Assembly (NCBI GenBank): GCA_938040735.1
Contig: CALHYE010000013.1
Coordinates: 1-64,000, forward strand
Source of the DNA: an uncultured Bellilinea sp.
GTDB taxonomy: Bacteria; Chloroflexota; Anaerolineae; Anaerolineales; Anaerolineaceae
Direction of reading: 5' to 3'
DNA: 64,000 nucleotides
Positions 35,751 to 45,136 of the stretch are shown one piece after another; the stretch's first letter is position 1; the number at the start of each line of letters is the position of its first letter. The notes beneath the pieces are model-generated. The model did not search any database. It had not been told where the DNA came from and was given only the letters and a program-made list of their open reading frames with translations. Both the position numbers and the translations under genes were made by a program.

Positions 35751-37232
35751 ATGACAAAACCCACTGATAAATCATCATTGAATGTGATCTTTCTGGCATC
35801 CGAAGCTGCACCTTTGGTCAAAGTGGGAGGATTGGGAGATGTAGCCGGCTCGCTCCCTTCCGCTTTACGTCAGTTACAGCCTCCATTCTGGACAGGCCCG
35901 AGTTTGGATGTTCGCCTGGTCTTACCCTTTCATGAGGAAATCAAACTCAAAGTACGTGAACCTCGTTTTGTTGCCTCCTTTCTGGTTGACCACCCCGGTG
36001 AAGACCTGCCCGCCAAAGCCTTTTTGACCGAAGTCAATGGTTTACCGGTTTACCTCATCGAAGGCCCTCCCATTTTACCGGATATGCCGGTTTATAGCAG
36101 CGACGCCGCGTTGGATGGAGAAAAATACGTTTTCTTCTCTCTGGCAGTACTGGAATTGATAAAGCATCTGGATTGGCAGCCGGACATCATTCACGCTAAC
36201 GACTGGCACACAGCCGCCAGCCTGTACGCTTTACAAATCCGCCAAAAAAACCAGCCCGAACTTCAGAAAATTCGGAAGATTCTGAGTATTCATAACCTGC
36301 CGTTTATGGGAAAAGACGCCGAAGAGGCCATGATTAAATATGGTATTCCTCGATCAAGGGACAAGCGTCTTCCTAAATGGGCTACCTTGTTTCCCCTGCC
36401 ATTAGGATTGCTGGCCGCCGATCGAATCATCGCCGTTTCACCGGGGTATGCCAGTGAAATTTTGACCCCGGAGTTCGGCTGCGGCTTACAGGACTTTCTT
36501 AAGACCCGCCGCTCCTCGATCTCCGGCATTTTGAACGGTCTTGATCAAGACTCGTGGAATCCCCAAACCGACCCAGCCCTGATTGAACGATATTCCATCG
36601 AAACCCTAGAAAAGCGCTCCCTGAATAAGAAAACCTTGCAGGAAGATTTGAACCTGCCGGTTGAAGCAGATACTCCCTTGTTAATCATCATCAGCCGGCT
36701 GGATCAACAAAAAGGAATTGATATTGCCATCGCCGGGCTGCGCCAAATGGCAGATCAAAACTGGCAATTCGTCCTGCTGGGAAACGGTGACCCGCTGCTG
36801 GAAAGTGACTGCCGCAGTCTGGAAGCTGAATTTCCCGACCGGGTGCGCGCCATCATTCGCTTTGATGCCGGTTTTGCTCGTCGTATGTACGCCTCTGGCG
36901 ATATTCTCCTGATGCCCTCACGTTACGAGCCATGCGGTCTGGCACAAATGATCGCCATGCGGTACGGCTGTGTCCCATTGGCCCGCGCCACTGGCGGGTT
37001 GAAAGATACGATCCGCGACCATGATGATCCAGCCCAATCTACCGGTTTTTTGTTTGAGGAGGCTTCTCCTCAAGCCTTTATTGGCGCACTGGAACGCGCC
37101 CTAAACCTTTACCCCAACATGGAAGTCTGGCGAACCATTCAACGAAACGGAATGCAGCAGGATTTCTCCTGGGAAAAATCAGCCGTTGAATATGCCAAAA
37201 TCTATCTCGAACTCGTGGAGCAGACTAAATGA
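35751..37232 (+). CDS. glgA: Glycogen synthase (GT5)
   Basis: Transfers glucose from ADP-glucose to glycogen. 493 residues with two Rossmann domains. Seen: the N-terminal [10 protein letters not shown] (24-33) that contacts the nucleotide sugar, [31 protein letters not shown], and in the second half [23 protein letters not shown] and [23 protein letters not shown]. First gene of a glycogen unit glgA-glgC-malQ with overlapping ends. Confidence 0.96.
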   Translation: MTKPTDKSSLNVIFLASEAAPLVKVGGLGDVAGSLPSALRQLQPPFWTGPSLDVRLVLPFHEEIKLKVREPRFVASFLVDHPGEDLPAKAFLTEVNGLPVYLIEGPPILPDMPVYSSDAALDGEKYVFFSLAVLELIKHLDWQPDIIHANDWHTAASLYALQIRQKNQPELQKIRKILSIHNLPFMGKDAEEAMIKYGIPRSRDKRLPKWATLFPLPLGLLAADRIIAVSPGYASEILTPEFGCGLQDFLKTRRSSISGILNGLDQDSWNPQTDPALIERYSIETLEKRSLNKKTLQEDLNLPVEADTPLLIIISRLDQQKGIDIAIAGLRQMADQNWQFVLLGNGDPLLESDCRSLEAEFPDRVRAIIRFDAGFARRMYASGDILLMPSRYEPCGLAQMIAMRYGCVPLARATGGLKDTIRDHDDPAQSTGFLFEEASPQAFIGALERALNLYPNMEVWRTIQRNGMQQDFSWEKSAVEYAKIYLELVEQTK

Positions 37233-38485
37233 AAATCCGAAGTCTGATACTTGCCGGCGGTGAAGGCACTCGTCTAAGCATACTGACCGCCAAACGCACC
37301 AAACCAGCGGTGCCGTTTGCGGGTAAATATCGCATCATTGATTTTCCCTTATCCAATTGCGTCAATTCTCGCCTTTTCGATGTGATGTTGGTAGCCCAAT
37401 ACCGCCCCCATTCATTGATTGAACACATTGGCGCCGGCGGTCCCTGGGATTTGAACCGCGATTTTACCGGCGGCGTACGAATTCTCACGCCTTATCGGGC
37501 TCGCGGTTCAAGCTGGTTTGTTGGTACGGCTGATGCCGTTCAGCAAAACTTCACTTTTATTAAACGCGGCAACATAGATACGATCCTGATTTTGTCTGGC
37601 GATCACATTTACACCATGGATTACAACCCGATGATTCAATTCCACCAGCAAAATCAGGCCGAAGTAACCGTAGCCGTGATTGATGTCCCCATCGAAGAAG
37701 CCTCCCGCTTCGGAATTGTAGGGATTGATGAAAACAATCGGATTACCTCCTTTGTTGAGAAACCAGAAAATCCGCCATCCACACTGGCAAACATGGGCAT
37801 TTACTTGTTCAATCTGGATGTCCTCAACGAAGCATTGTGGGAAGATCACCTGATGCAGGACTCCCACCATGACTTTGGCAAGAATATCCTTCCTCGTTTG
37901 GTTGAATCGGGGCGAAGGGTGTTTGCCTACCGCTACGAAGGTTACTGGATGGATGTCGGGACAGTCCAGTCCTATTGGCAGGCACACATGGATCTGTTGT
38001 GCGATCCGCCGGCATTCAACCTCTACCGTCCCGATTGGATTATTCACACCCGGACAGAAGAGCGGCCGCCGGCTTTGCTCCAAAAGGGCTCCACAGTGGA
38101 AGATAGTCTGATTTGCCACGGTTGCCTGATTGAAGAAGGCGCCAGCGTGATCCGCTCGGTACTTTCACCGGGTGTTGTTATCCGTTCAGGCTGTCATGTT
38201 GAAGATTCAATAATCCTCACAAACACGCTGGTTGACCAAAACACTCGAATCCTGCGTTCCATTTTAGATAAACGAATTCAAGTTGGAAAGAATTGCCAGA
38301 TTGGTGAAATATTGGACGGCCAGCTAGAGTTTGCCATGATTGGGAGAAATAGCATTGTGCCGGATGGCACAATCGTGCATGCCGGTGGTACGGTCGGTAC
38401 GGATGTGGTATTATCAGATTATCCGGGCAATGAGGTCAAGCCCGGGGAATACATTCAAACACGGAGATTACCCAATGAAATTTAA
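37229..38485 (+). CDS. glgC: Glucose-1-phosphate adenylyltransferase
   Basis: Makes ADP-glucose, the committed step of glycogen synthesis. 418 residues: nucleotide loop LAGGEGTRL (8-16), [17 protein letters not shown] (split near 23-39), [20 protein letters not shown] (123-133), [13 protein letters not shown] (238-250), and a C-terminal left-handed beta helix (290-418). Overlaps glgA by ATGA, so the two are coupled. Confidence 0.96.
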   Translation: MKIRSLILAGGEGTRLSILTAKRTKPAVPFAGKYRIIDFPLSNCVNSRLFDVMLVAQYRPHSLIEHIGAGGPWDLNRDFTGGVRILTPYRARGSSWFVGTADAVQQNFTFIKRGNIDTILILSGDHIYTMDYNPMIQFHQQNQAEVTVAVIDVPIEEASRFGIVGIDENNRITSFVEKPENPPSTLANMGIYLFNLDVLNEALWEDHLMQDSHHDFGKNILPRLVESGRRVFAYRYEGYWMDVGTVQSYWQAHMDLLCDPPAFNLYRPDWIIHTRTEERPPALLQKGSTVEDSLICHGCLIEEGASVIRSVLSPGVVIRSGCHVEDSIILTNTLVDQNTRILRSILDKRIQVGKNCQIGEILDGQLEFAMIGRNSIVPDGTIVHAGGTVGTDVVLSDYPGNEVKPGEYIQTRRLPNEI

Positions 38486-40013
38486 ACGCGCCGCGGGAAT
38501 CATCCTTCACCCTACCAGTCTTCCCGGCCCAGATGGGATTGGCGACCTTGGGCCGGAGGCATACCGCTGGGTCAACTTTTTAGCCGATTCCGGATGTAAG
38601 TTGTGGCAAGTGCTGCCGCTCGGCCCGACCGGCTACGGCGATTCTCCTTATCAATGTTTCTCAGCATTTGCCGGTAATCCCTATCTGATCAGTCCGGCGC
38701 TGCTTTTGGAAGACGGTCTTTTGCGGCGAAGCGACCTGACCGACCGTCCTGAATTTAACCCCATTCGCATTGATTACGGCGAAGCCATCACCTGGAAACT
38801 AAAAATTCTGGATCGCGCTTATGAAAACTTCAAGCGCCTGAAAAATCCTAACCTTAATGAGGAATATCAGCAATTCATCAAAAATGAGGCCGATTGGCTG
38901 GATGATTTTGCCCTCTTCATGGCAATTAAAGAAGCCAACGGCGGTGTATCTTGGGACAACTGGCCTAAGGAATTGCGCACTCGGCAGGCAGATGCCATCA
39001 ACAAATTCAAAGAAATCGAGACCGACCGCATTCAACGCCATGCCTTCCGTCAGTTTTTATTTTTCCGCCAGTGGCTTGATCTGAAAGCATACGCCAATCA
39101 AAAAAATATCCAGATCATCGGCGATATTCCAATTTTTGTCGCCTATGATAGCGCAGATGCCTGGTCTAACCCGGAATTATTCTATCTGGATGAAGAAGGC
39201 AAACCAACCGTTGTAGCAGGCGTTCCGCCCGATTACTTCTCTCCCACCGGTCAGTTGTGGGGCAATCCCCTTTACAAATGGGAAGTTCATCGTCAGCAGA
39301 ACTTCCGCTGGTGGATTCGACGGATGCAGGCCACCCTGCGGTTGGTGGATATTGTACGATTGGATCATTTTCGCGGTTTCGCCGGCTACTGGGAAGTGCC
39401 TTTTGGCATGCCCACCGCAGAAATTGGCCGTTGGGTCAAGGGCCCAGGGAAAGAACTATTCAACGCAATTGGCGAAGCCCTCGGCGATTTACCCATTATT
39501 GCCGAAGATTTGGGGGTCATTACACCCGATGTGGTCGAACTTCGCGATTCGTTTAACCTGCCGGGTATGAAGGTCTTTCAATTTGCCTTTACCACCGATC
39601 CGCTGGATCCCTTCCTGCCACACAACTACGAGACGAATTGCGTTGCCTATACCGGCACCCACGATAATGATACGGCATTGGGTTGGTACCAAAGCGCGAC
39701 CGAAAAAGAACAAGATTTTATCCGCCGTTATCTCGCTCGTTCTGGAGAGGATATTTCCTGGGACATGATCCGCGCGGTTTGGTCTTCTGTGGCTGTTTTT
39801 GCACTTGCGCCCATGCAAGATGTATTAAGTCTCGGTAACGAAGCCCGCATGAATCTCCCCGGCAGAGCCAGCGGCAACTGGTGTTGGAGACTGCATCCCG
39901 AGGCTTTCAACCCGGTGATCTTAAGACGGCTCAAAGAAGTCAACTACCTATATGCGCGCGCAGATATTGAGCGCAGCGTCCAAACCGAAATACCCCCTAA
40001 TTATCCTCTGTAA
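38475..40013 (+). CDS. malQ: 4-alpha-glucanotransferase (amylomaltase)
   Basis: GH77 enzyme that disproportionates maltodextrins during glycogen turnover. 512 residues. Catalytic triad of the family: nucleophile D297 (VRLDHFRGF), acid/base E344 (IAEDLGVI), stabiliser D397 (GTHDNDT). N-terminal LHPTSLPGPDGIGDLG (11-26) is typical. The start is ATG 38475, within glgC, preceded by CGGAG; a longer in-frame extension through glgC is unlikely because the family begins around [14 protein letters not shown]. Ends 7 bases from the converging transporter gene. Confidence 0.96.
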   Translation: MKFKRAAGIILHPTSLPGPDGIGDLGPEAYRWVNFLADSGCKLWQVLPLGPTGYGDSPYQCFSAFAGNPYLISPALLLEDGLLRRSDLTDRPEFNPIRIDYGEAITWKLKILDRAYENFKRLKNPNLNEEYQQFIKNEADWLDDFALFMAIKEANGGVSWDNWPKELRTRQADAINKFKEIETDRIQRHAFRQFLFFRQWLDLKAYANQKNIQIIGDIPIFVAYDSADAWSNPELFYLDEEGKPTVVAGVPPDYFSPTGQLWGNPLYKWEVHRQQNFRWWIRRMQATLRLVDIVRLDHFRGFAGYWEVPFGMPTAEIGRWVKGPGKELFNAIGEALGDLPIIAEDLGVITPDVVELRDSFNLPGMKVFQFAFTTDPLDPFLPHNYETNCVAYTGTHDNDTALGWYQSATEKEQDFIRRYLARSGEDISWDMIRAVWSSVAVFALAPMQDVLSLGNEARMNLPGRASGNWCWRLHPEAFNPVILRRLKEVNYLYARADIERSVQTEIPPNYPL

Positions 40014-40020
40014 CGCTTTA

Positions 40021-40959
40021 TTATGAAGATTCTCGATTGGCGAGGGAAGCGAGGTAAATACCGCCCAAAATCATTCCCCCGCCAATCACTTCATTTAGAA
40101 GCGGTATTTCTCGCAAGAAAATCATCGCAAGAATGGTCGCCCCCACCGGTTCACCCAATAAAGCCAGAGAGACGAAAGTAGCCGGTAAATAACGCAATGC
40201 CCAATTGAAAGAAGAATGACCGATCACCTGCGGGATGATGGCCAGCAACACAAACCATCCAAAGACGGGCAACGGATAACCGGTGAACGAATACCCATTT
40301 AGGGCAGCCAGTCCAATCAGAACAACAGCGGCGGTTGAATAGACTAACAGGGTATAGGATCGCAATGAGATCAGCGGGCGAATTTTTCGTCCAACCAACA
40401 GGTAACCGGCTGCCATCCACGCCCCAATCAGCGCCAAAAAATTACCCAGCAGGGCTTTTCCTTGGAAAAAGGAACTTATGGATGTACAGGCCACCCGGCT
40501 TTCTTCCCAAACACAAACCTGACTGGCAGCTACCATCACCCCACCGCCGAGAGCCAGACTCAACCCCCACCACACCTCTTTTTTCATGCGTTCTTTCAAG
40601 AACAAGGGAGAGAAAATAGCCACCCACAAGGGAGTTGTGGTAACCAGCACCACCGAACTGGCTACGGAAGTAAGTTCTAATGAAACAATCCAGGTCGCAA
40701 AATGAACCGCTAGGAAAACCCCAGCCAGCAGGGCTTGAATTTTACCGCTTGTCGTCAAGGTGGATACTTCCCTTCGCGCCTGCCGGAAGGAAAACGGGAG
40801 TAAAAACAAGCTGGCCAAACCCAATCGGTAAGCCGCGATGATCAGTGAAGGCGCTTGCTGTTGAGCGTAGCGGATAAAAATGGCGGCCGTGGATACCGCC
40901 AGAATGCCCATCACCAAAATCAGCGGAGCATAACGGGATGATTTCTGGGGCGAGATCAT
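40021..40959 (-). CDS. EamA/DMT-family transporter
   Basis: Ten-helix permease of the drug/metabolite transporter superfamily; substrate unknown. 312 residues as two EamA repeats: about 5-135 (FIRYAQQQAPSLIIAAYRLGLA split; VVLVTTTPLWVAIFSPLFLKERM split) and 170-300 (GHSSFNWALRYLPATFVSLALLGEPVGATIL split). I begin at ATG 40959; an in-frame TTG at 40995 lies upstream of the -10 box. The predicted transcript start is only a few bases before this ATG, so the message may be nearly leaderless. Confidence 0.88.
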   Translation of the reverse strand: MISPQKSSRYAPLILVMGILAVSTAAIFIRYAQQQAPSLIIAAYRLGLASLFLLPFSFRQARREVSTLTTSGKIQALLAGVFLAVHFATWIVSLELTSVASSVVLVTTTPLWVAIFSPLFLKERMKKEVWWGLSLALGGGVMVAASQVCVWEESRVACTSISSFFQGKALLGNFLALIGAWMAAGYLLVGRKIRPLISLRSYTLLVYSTAAVVLIGLAALNGYSFTGYPLPVFGWFVLLAIIPQVIGHSSFNWALRYLPATFVSLALLGEPVGATILAMIFLREIPLLNEVIGGGMILGGIYLASLANRESS

Positions 40960-40968
40960 AATCACCCT

Positions 40969-40995
40969 ATTATATCGCGGAGGAATGCTTGACAA
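40969..40995 (-). promoter_or_regulatory. Transporter promoter overlapping the ferredoxin promoter
   Basis: On the minus strand TTGTCA (40995-40990), 15-base spacer, TATAAT (40974-40969). The -35 hexamer overlaps the plus-strand TTGACA of the ferredoxin promoter, so the two likely compete. Confidence 0.5.
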
Positions 40996-41017
40996 ACGGG
41001 TATCGGCTGGCTAGAAT
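40989..41017 (+). promoter_or_regulatory. Ferredoxin promoter
   Basis: TTGACA (40989-40994), 17-base spacer, TAGAAT (41012-41017). The resulting leader of about 170 bases contains a possible 37-codon open frame. Confidence 0.78.
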
Positions 41018-41195
41018 AACTTTATCCCAATCCTACAAAACGGGTCAGAAAACCCAATATCGGCTGCGGGGAGGTGTCTGGAGTTTTGATCTTTCAATGT
41101 TTTTTGCCGCGTGGTTTGATTAATCCTTCTTTTCAACAAATGGTTAATTTCCCCTTATTTCGGTTCCAATCAAATTCAGCTAAACGGAGGTTGCG

Positions 41196-41606
41196 ATGAC
41201 CCATATTATTACAAGCCTGTGTCTGCGGGATGGCGGCTGCGTAACCGTCTGCCCGGTAGAATGTATTGTACCCGGCAAGCCGCAGGACAAATACCCATGG
41301 TTTTACATTGACCCGGAAACCTGCATTGACTGCGGCGCCTGTGTGCCAGAGTGTCCTTATGCTGCCATTTTCCCGGAAGATGAAGTTCCCTCAGCCTATG
41401 TCGCTCGCGGCGGTGAACGGCAATCCATGCCGGTCGGTACCCCGGGCTTTACCGAAGTTTACGATGGTGTGAATCACGACGGCGAACCGGTTCACCTTGA
41501 AGCAACCCGCACGCTTAAACCCGGCGAAGTCGTGGATTTGACCCCCGACATTCCCAAAAATTACGAGTACTTTAAAGAAGGTCCCGGTTACAGCGCAGTT
41601 GGTTAA
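41196..41606 (+). CDS. Ferredoxin with two iron-sulfur clusters, seven-iron type
   Basis: 136 residues, electron carrier. First cluster cysteines C9-x5-C15-x3-C19-P with C23; second cluster C43-x2-C46-x2-C49-x3-C53-P (CIDCGACVPECP). The first site spacing (CLRDGGCVTVCP) fits a [3Fe-4S] or mixed cluster as in seven-iron ferredoxins, the second a [4Fe-4S]. The C-terminal 80 residues extend beyond a minimal ferredoxin and lack cysteine. Strong RBS ACGGAGG. Monocistronic, with own promoter and a structured 3' region. Electron partner not shown by neighbours. Confidence 0.9.
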   Translation: MTHIITSLCLRDGGCVTVCPVECIVPGKPQDKYPWFYIDPETCIDCGACVPECPYAAIFPEDEVPSAYVARGGERQSMPVGTPGFTEVYDGVNHDGEPVHLEATRTLKPGEVVDLTPDIPKNYEYFKEGPGYSAVG

Positions 41607-41624
41607 CCCTTTCCTTTCCTGATT

Positions 41625-41731
41625 ACAGGGTTGTTATCGGTGGACAATGCAAAAATCCCGGTGAAAAACAGGCATGAATAACCGGGAAAGTGTTGAATTA
41701 TCATCGCCACTGATGAAACAACCCTGTTTTT
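41625..41731 (+). terminator. Branched 3' structure after ferredoxin
   Basis: An 11-bp perfect outer stem (ACAGGGTTGTT / AACAACCCTGT) ending in TTTTT encloses about 80 bases that hold an inner 7-bp hairpin (TCCCGGT / ACCGGGA). A simple terminator does not need the long interior. Confidence 0.6.
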
Positions 41732-41768
41732 ATTCAAACAAATCTGCCAAAGGAGGTAAATAAAGTCA

Positions 41769-43226
41769 ATGACTGAAGAAAATGTGCGGGTGGAAAGAGA
41801 CTCATTGGGCGAAATCATGGTACCGGCAAATGCCCTTTACGGCGCCCAAACCCAACGGGCCGTCCTCAACTTCCCGGTCTCCGGCATGCGGCCCTATCGC
41901 GCTTTCATCTGGTCTATGGCCCTGATCAAACGCGCTGCTGCCGAAGTCAACCATGCGGTTGGTCTGCTGGATGAACAACGCGCCAAAGCAATCATCCAGG
42001 CTGGTGAAGAGATTATGGCAGGTCAGTGGAATGATCAGTTTGTGGTGGATCCTTTTCAAGCCGGGGCTGGCACCAGCCACAACATGAACGCCAATGAAGT
42101 CATCGCAAACCGTGCCACACAAATCTTAGGCGGCAAAATCGGTGAGTATTTGGTTCACCCCAACGATCATGTCAATATGTCCCAATCCACCAACGATACC
42201 ATCCCCACCGCCATCCGATTGGGTTGTTTGTGGCGGTTGGACGAGTTGACCTACACCATTCAAAAATTAATTGAGGCGCTCAAGGATAAAGCCGTAGAAT
42301 TCGACGACATCGTCAAATCCGGGCGCACCCATCTGCAGGATGCTGTACCGGTACGGTTGGGCCAGGAATTTGGAGCTTATGCCCGGGCGGTTGAACGCGA
42401 CCGCGAACGCATTGAACGCGCAGCCGAAGGATTGCGCCGGTTGGGTATTGGCGGTACTGCCACCGGTACTGGGTTGAACGCTCATCCAGAATACCATCCC
42501 CGCATGGTGGAAGTCCTCTCGCGGGTTTCGGGACTTAAACTTTATACTTCCGATAATTTATTCGAGTCCATGCAGTCCATGGCCGACATGGCGGATTTCT
42601 CCGCTTCCTTACGCACCCTCGCCCTGACCCTTACGCGCATTGCCAACGACCTGCGCCTGCTTTCTTCCGGACCGGCAACCGGGCTGGACGAAATTCGCTT
42701 GCCGCCAGTGCAACCGGGATCCTCCATTATGCCCGGCAAAGTCAACCCGGTTTTAGCGGAAATGCTTAACATGGCCATGTATCATGTGATTGGGTTGGAT
42801 ACAGCCGTTGCGATGGCATCTCAAGCCGGACAGCTCGAGTTAAATGTGATGATGCCGATCATTGCTCATGATCTATTTGAGATGATGCATGTGATGATTG
42901 GCGCAATCAGCGCATTTACCGATAAATGCGTGGTCGGGATCAAAGCCAACCGCGCTAAAGCCGAGGGATGGCTAGCCCGCAACACCATCGTGGTGACTGC
43001 GTTGAACCCAATCATCGGCTACCTGGCGGGAGCTGCTCTGGTCAAAGAAGCCCTCAGCCGCGACTTAACCGTTCAGGAAGTGGCGCTGGAAAAAGTGCGG
43101 GAAGGCGCTCTTAAACATAAAGATACCGGTCAACCGCTGACCGAAGACGACATTCACGCCGTATTTAGCGACATGCGTAAACTGACCGAAGGCGGATTAT
43201 TCGGCGGTGGGGGCGGCGGCGGATAG
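41769..43226 (+). CDS. Aspartate ammonia-lyase/fumarase class II family lyase
   Basis: 485 residues of the fumarase/aspartase superfamily; removes ammonia or water to give fumarate. Seen: GAQTQRAVLNFPVS near 25-38, AGTSHNMNANEV, NDHVNMSQSTND, KSGRTHLQDAVPV and the signature loop GSSIMPGKVNPV with catalytic serine. The continuation KVNPVLAEM and the later SQAGQLELNVM resemble aspartases (KVNPVxPE, EAGQLxLNVM) more than fumarase C (KVNPTQ). I favour aspartase but do not exclude fumarase. A glycine run ends the protein. RBS AAAGGAGG. Terminated by a hairpin within the converging ppgK gene. Confidence 0.85.
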   Translation: MTEENVRVERDSLGEIMVPANALYGAQTQRAVLNFPVSGMRPYRAFIWSMALIKRAAAEVNHAVGLLDEQRAKAIIQAGEEIMAGQWNDQFVVDPFQAGAGTSHNMNANEVIANRATQILGGKIGEYLVHPNDHVNMSQSTNDTIPTAIRLGCLWRLDELTYTIQKLIEALKDKAVEFDDIVKSGRTHLQDAVPVRLGQEFGAYARAVERDRERIERAAEGLRRLGIGGTATGTGLNAHPEYHPRMVEVLSRVSGLKLYTSDNLFESMQSMADMADFSASLRTLALTLTRIANDLRLLSSGPATGLDEIRLPPVQPGSSIMPGKVNPVLAEMLNMAMYHVIGLDTAVAMASQAGQLELNVMMPIIAHDLFEMMHVMIGAISAFTDKCVVGIKANRAKAEGWLARNTIVVTALNPIIGYLAGAALVKEALSRDLTVQEVALEKVREGALKHKDTGQPLTEDDIHAVFSDMRKLTEGGLFGGGGGGG

Positions 43227-43227
43227 A

Positions 43228-43968
43228 CTATCCAATCTTTTGGCTGGCATATACTGCAGCGCCAACAATACCGGCATTGTTCAAGAACGATGCCGGTGTT
43301 ATTTTTGCCCTGGTAGAAAGATAGGGCAAGAATTTTTCCACATTCTTGCTCAAACCGCCGCCAATTATGATCAATTCCGGCCAGAATAGTTTTTCCATCT
43401 CACTTAAGAATTCCTGCAATCGTTTAGCATACTTTTTCCAGGAGAGGTCTTTTCTCTGCCGCGCCGCGTCCGAAGCGCGCCATTCGGCATCTTTCCCCCG
43501 AATCTTAAGATGGCCAAATTCAGCATTGGGTACCAGCACGCCGTCGGTAAATATGGCCGTCCCGATGCCTGTGCCAAGCGTGATGACCAGCACCACTCCC
43601 GGCACATCCTTGCCGGCCCCAAATTTCATTTCGGCAATACCGGCGGCATCGGCATCATTCAAAGTAAATGTTCGGCAATTCGTATATTGGGTTAACAATT
43701 CATTGACATTCGTCCCAATCCAGCTTGGGTGGATGTTGGCGGCCATCATGGCTATTCCCTGTAAGATTGGGGCGGGAAAACCGCAACCAATCACCCCTTC
43801 ATACCCAAATTGATGAACTAACTCTGCACAGGTTGCGGCCACGTCCTCTGGTTTTGCCCCTTCGGGGGTCGGCAATCGCCGCCGTTCCGTCAGCAGCGAG
43901 CCTGTTACCGGGTCAACCACCGCTCCCTTAATCCCCGATCCGCCGATATCAATTCCCAGAACTTCCAT
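43228..43968 (-). CDS. ppgK: Polyphosphate glucokinase
   Basis: ROK-family kinase that phosphorylates glucose with polyphosphate or ATP. 246 residues: phosphate motif GIDIGGSGIKGA (5-16), AANIHPSWIG (76-85), catalytic base in NDADAAG (104-110), TLGTGIGTAIF, LVPNAEFGHLKIRGKDAE (split) and the C-terminal GGGLSKNVEKFLP. The LPTPEGAKP and SWKKYAKRLQ segments are characteristic of strictly polyphosphate-type enzymes rather than ordinary glucokinases. The start is ATG 43968 with AAGGAGAAG in front; an 11-codon upstream extension is ignored. Its glucose-6-phosphate product connects to tal-pgi and glycogen synthesis. Confidence 0.92.
   Translation of the reverse strand: MEVLGIDIGGSGIKGAVVDPVTGSLLTERRRLPTPEGAKPEDVAATCAELVHQFGYEGVIGCGFPAPILQGIAMMAANIHPSWIGTNVNELLTQYTNCRTFTLNDADAAGIAEMKFGAGKDVPGVVLVITLGTGIGTAIFTDGVLVPNAEFGHLKIRGKDAEWRASDAARQRKDLSWKKYAKRLQEFLSEMEKLFWPELIIIGGGLSKNVEKFLPYLSTRAKITPASFLNNAGIVGAAVYASQKIG
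43267..43306 (+). terminator. Lyase terminator inside the ppgK coding end
   Basis: A 16-bp stem with two G-U pairs (centre ACCGGCAT / ATGCCGGT) with a tight loop, then ATTTTT, 40 bases after the lyase stop and within the ppgK frame. Confidence 0.8.
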
Positions 43969-43991
43969 TTTAACTTCTCCTTCCCTTTTGA

Positions 43992-45134
43992 TTATGGACA
44001 TGCGTTTTGTAAATGCTCTTCAAACGTTTTTGCAAAGGAATGCCTCCCCGATCCGTCGCAGCGCGCCCGAAAATAAAAATAGGGCGAATCCGCCGGATAA
44101 GCCACCGCCCGTAAAGCGCTCAGGGATGGGTTACAAATTGGAGCGGGCGGCAAACCGGTATTTTGATATGTATTATAGGGGGAATTAATCATCAAATCGT
44201 TGCGGCTGAGCGGATTTGTCCACCATGTCTGTTGAATGGAATTATATCCCAATGCATATTGAACGGTTGGATCAGCGTCCAGTTTCATACCCACCCTTAA
44301 ACGGTTATAGAAGACGGAAGCAATCATTGGTCTTTCTTCTTCAACTACGCCTTCCCGCTGAACAATGGAAGCCAATGTCACCGCTTCATGCAAGGTCAAT
44401 CCCTGACGAGAGAAAACCTCCCGCAAATCGGCATCCACCTGCTGATCGAAACGCTCCAAAAAAGCGGCGATCACCTCGCGCACACCGGCATCCCGCCTGA
44501 AGCGGTATTCCCCAGGGAAAAGATAACCTTCCAACCCCATTCCGCCTGAATTTCTGCCCGCCGGATGCCATTCAGCGGGGGGATTGCGCACAAATTGAAG
44601 GAACTCCTCCGGTGTAATTTGCAGGCCCGACGTCCTCAATGAAGCGGCTATTTCCTCAACCCGCCAGCCCGCCAGAATAACAAACGTAATTTGGTTTGGG
44701 GTTGCATCCAGCAAATGATGTCCAATCTCAATTGCGTTCCATGCCGGGCTAATTTCATATTCCCCAGCCTGAATTGCGGTATCCAAACCGGAATAGACCA
44801 TATAATCCCGGAAAGCCTCAAAATTGCGGATTAAACCTTCGCGCTGTAAACGGATGGCAACCTGCTCGGCCGTTTCCCCACTTTGAATGACAAACCACCT
44901 CGGCGATCCTTGCCCATCTAATGGGGTCGTTAGGTCTTCATGCTTCAAGATAAGCCGAATAGAGTAATAATACCGGTCAAAAATATCCAATCGTGAACTG
45001 GCATAACCGAATTGTGCCTCTGCAAGAGAGGGAATTTGAACCGTAAACCAACCCAAAGCAATTAAACCGGCAAAGAATACCAGCAGAGCTATAAAACATC
45101 CAAAGGAAAGGCGTTGTTTCTTCGTTTTTTCCAT
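43992..45134 (-). CDS. mltG: Endolytic murein transglycosylase MltG
   Basis: Membrane-anchored lytic transglycosylase that ends nascent glycan strands. 380 residues: N-terminal helix at about 12-32, a LysM-like segment (FVIQSGETAEQVAIRLQREGLI split, 81-102), and the YceG domain with LEGYLFPGEYRF (201-212), the catalytic glutamate E261 in TLASIVQREG, LDADPTVQYALG, and SPYNTYQNTGLPPAPICNPS. I use ATG 45134, just after the ruvX stop, over the overlapping GTG 45140. Usual ruvX-mltG order. Confidence 0.94.
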   Translation of the reverse strand: MEKTKKQRLSFGCFIALLVFFAGLIALGWFTVQIPSLAEAQFGYASSRLDIFDRYYYSIRLILKHEDLTTPLDGQGSPRWFVIQSGETAEQVAIRLQREGLIRNFEAFRDYMVYSGLDTAIQAGEYEISPAWNAIEIGHHLLDATPNQITFVILAGWRVEEIAASLRTSGLQITPEEFLQFVRNPPAEWHPAGRNSGGMGLEGYLFPGEYRFRRDAGVREVIAAFLERFDQQVDADLREVFSRQGLTLHEAVTLASIVQREGVVEEERPMIASVFYNRLRVGMKLDADPTVQYALGYNSIQQTWWTNPLSRNDLMINSPYNTYQNTGLPPAPICNPSLSALRAVAYPADSPYFYFRARCDGSGRHSFAKTFEEHLQNACP

Positions 45135-45136
45135 TC

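Noticed and set aside
37508-38119. 203-residue minus-strand open frame within glgC
   Set aside because: Mirror of the glgC coding pattern without motifs.
38340-38474. Longer start for malQ within glgC
   Set aside because: The extra 45 residues are out-of-frame glgC sequence and the ATG at 38475 has a ribosome site.
40035-40087. Imperfect inverted repeat (8 bp plus 5 bp) in the transporter 3' end
   Set aside because: Large loop, central mismatch and no T-run; too weak to call a malQ terminator.
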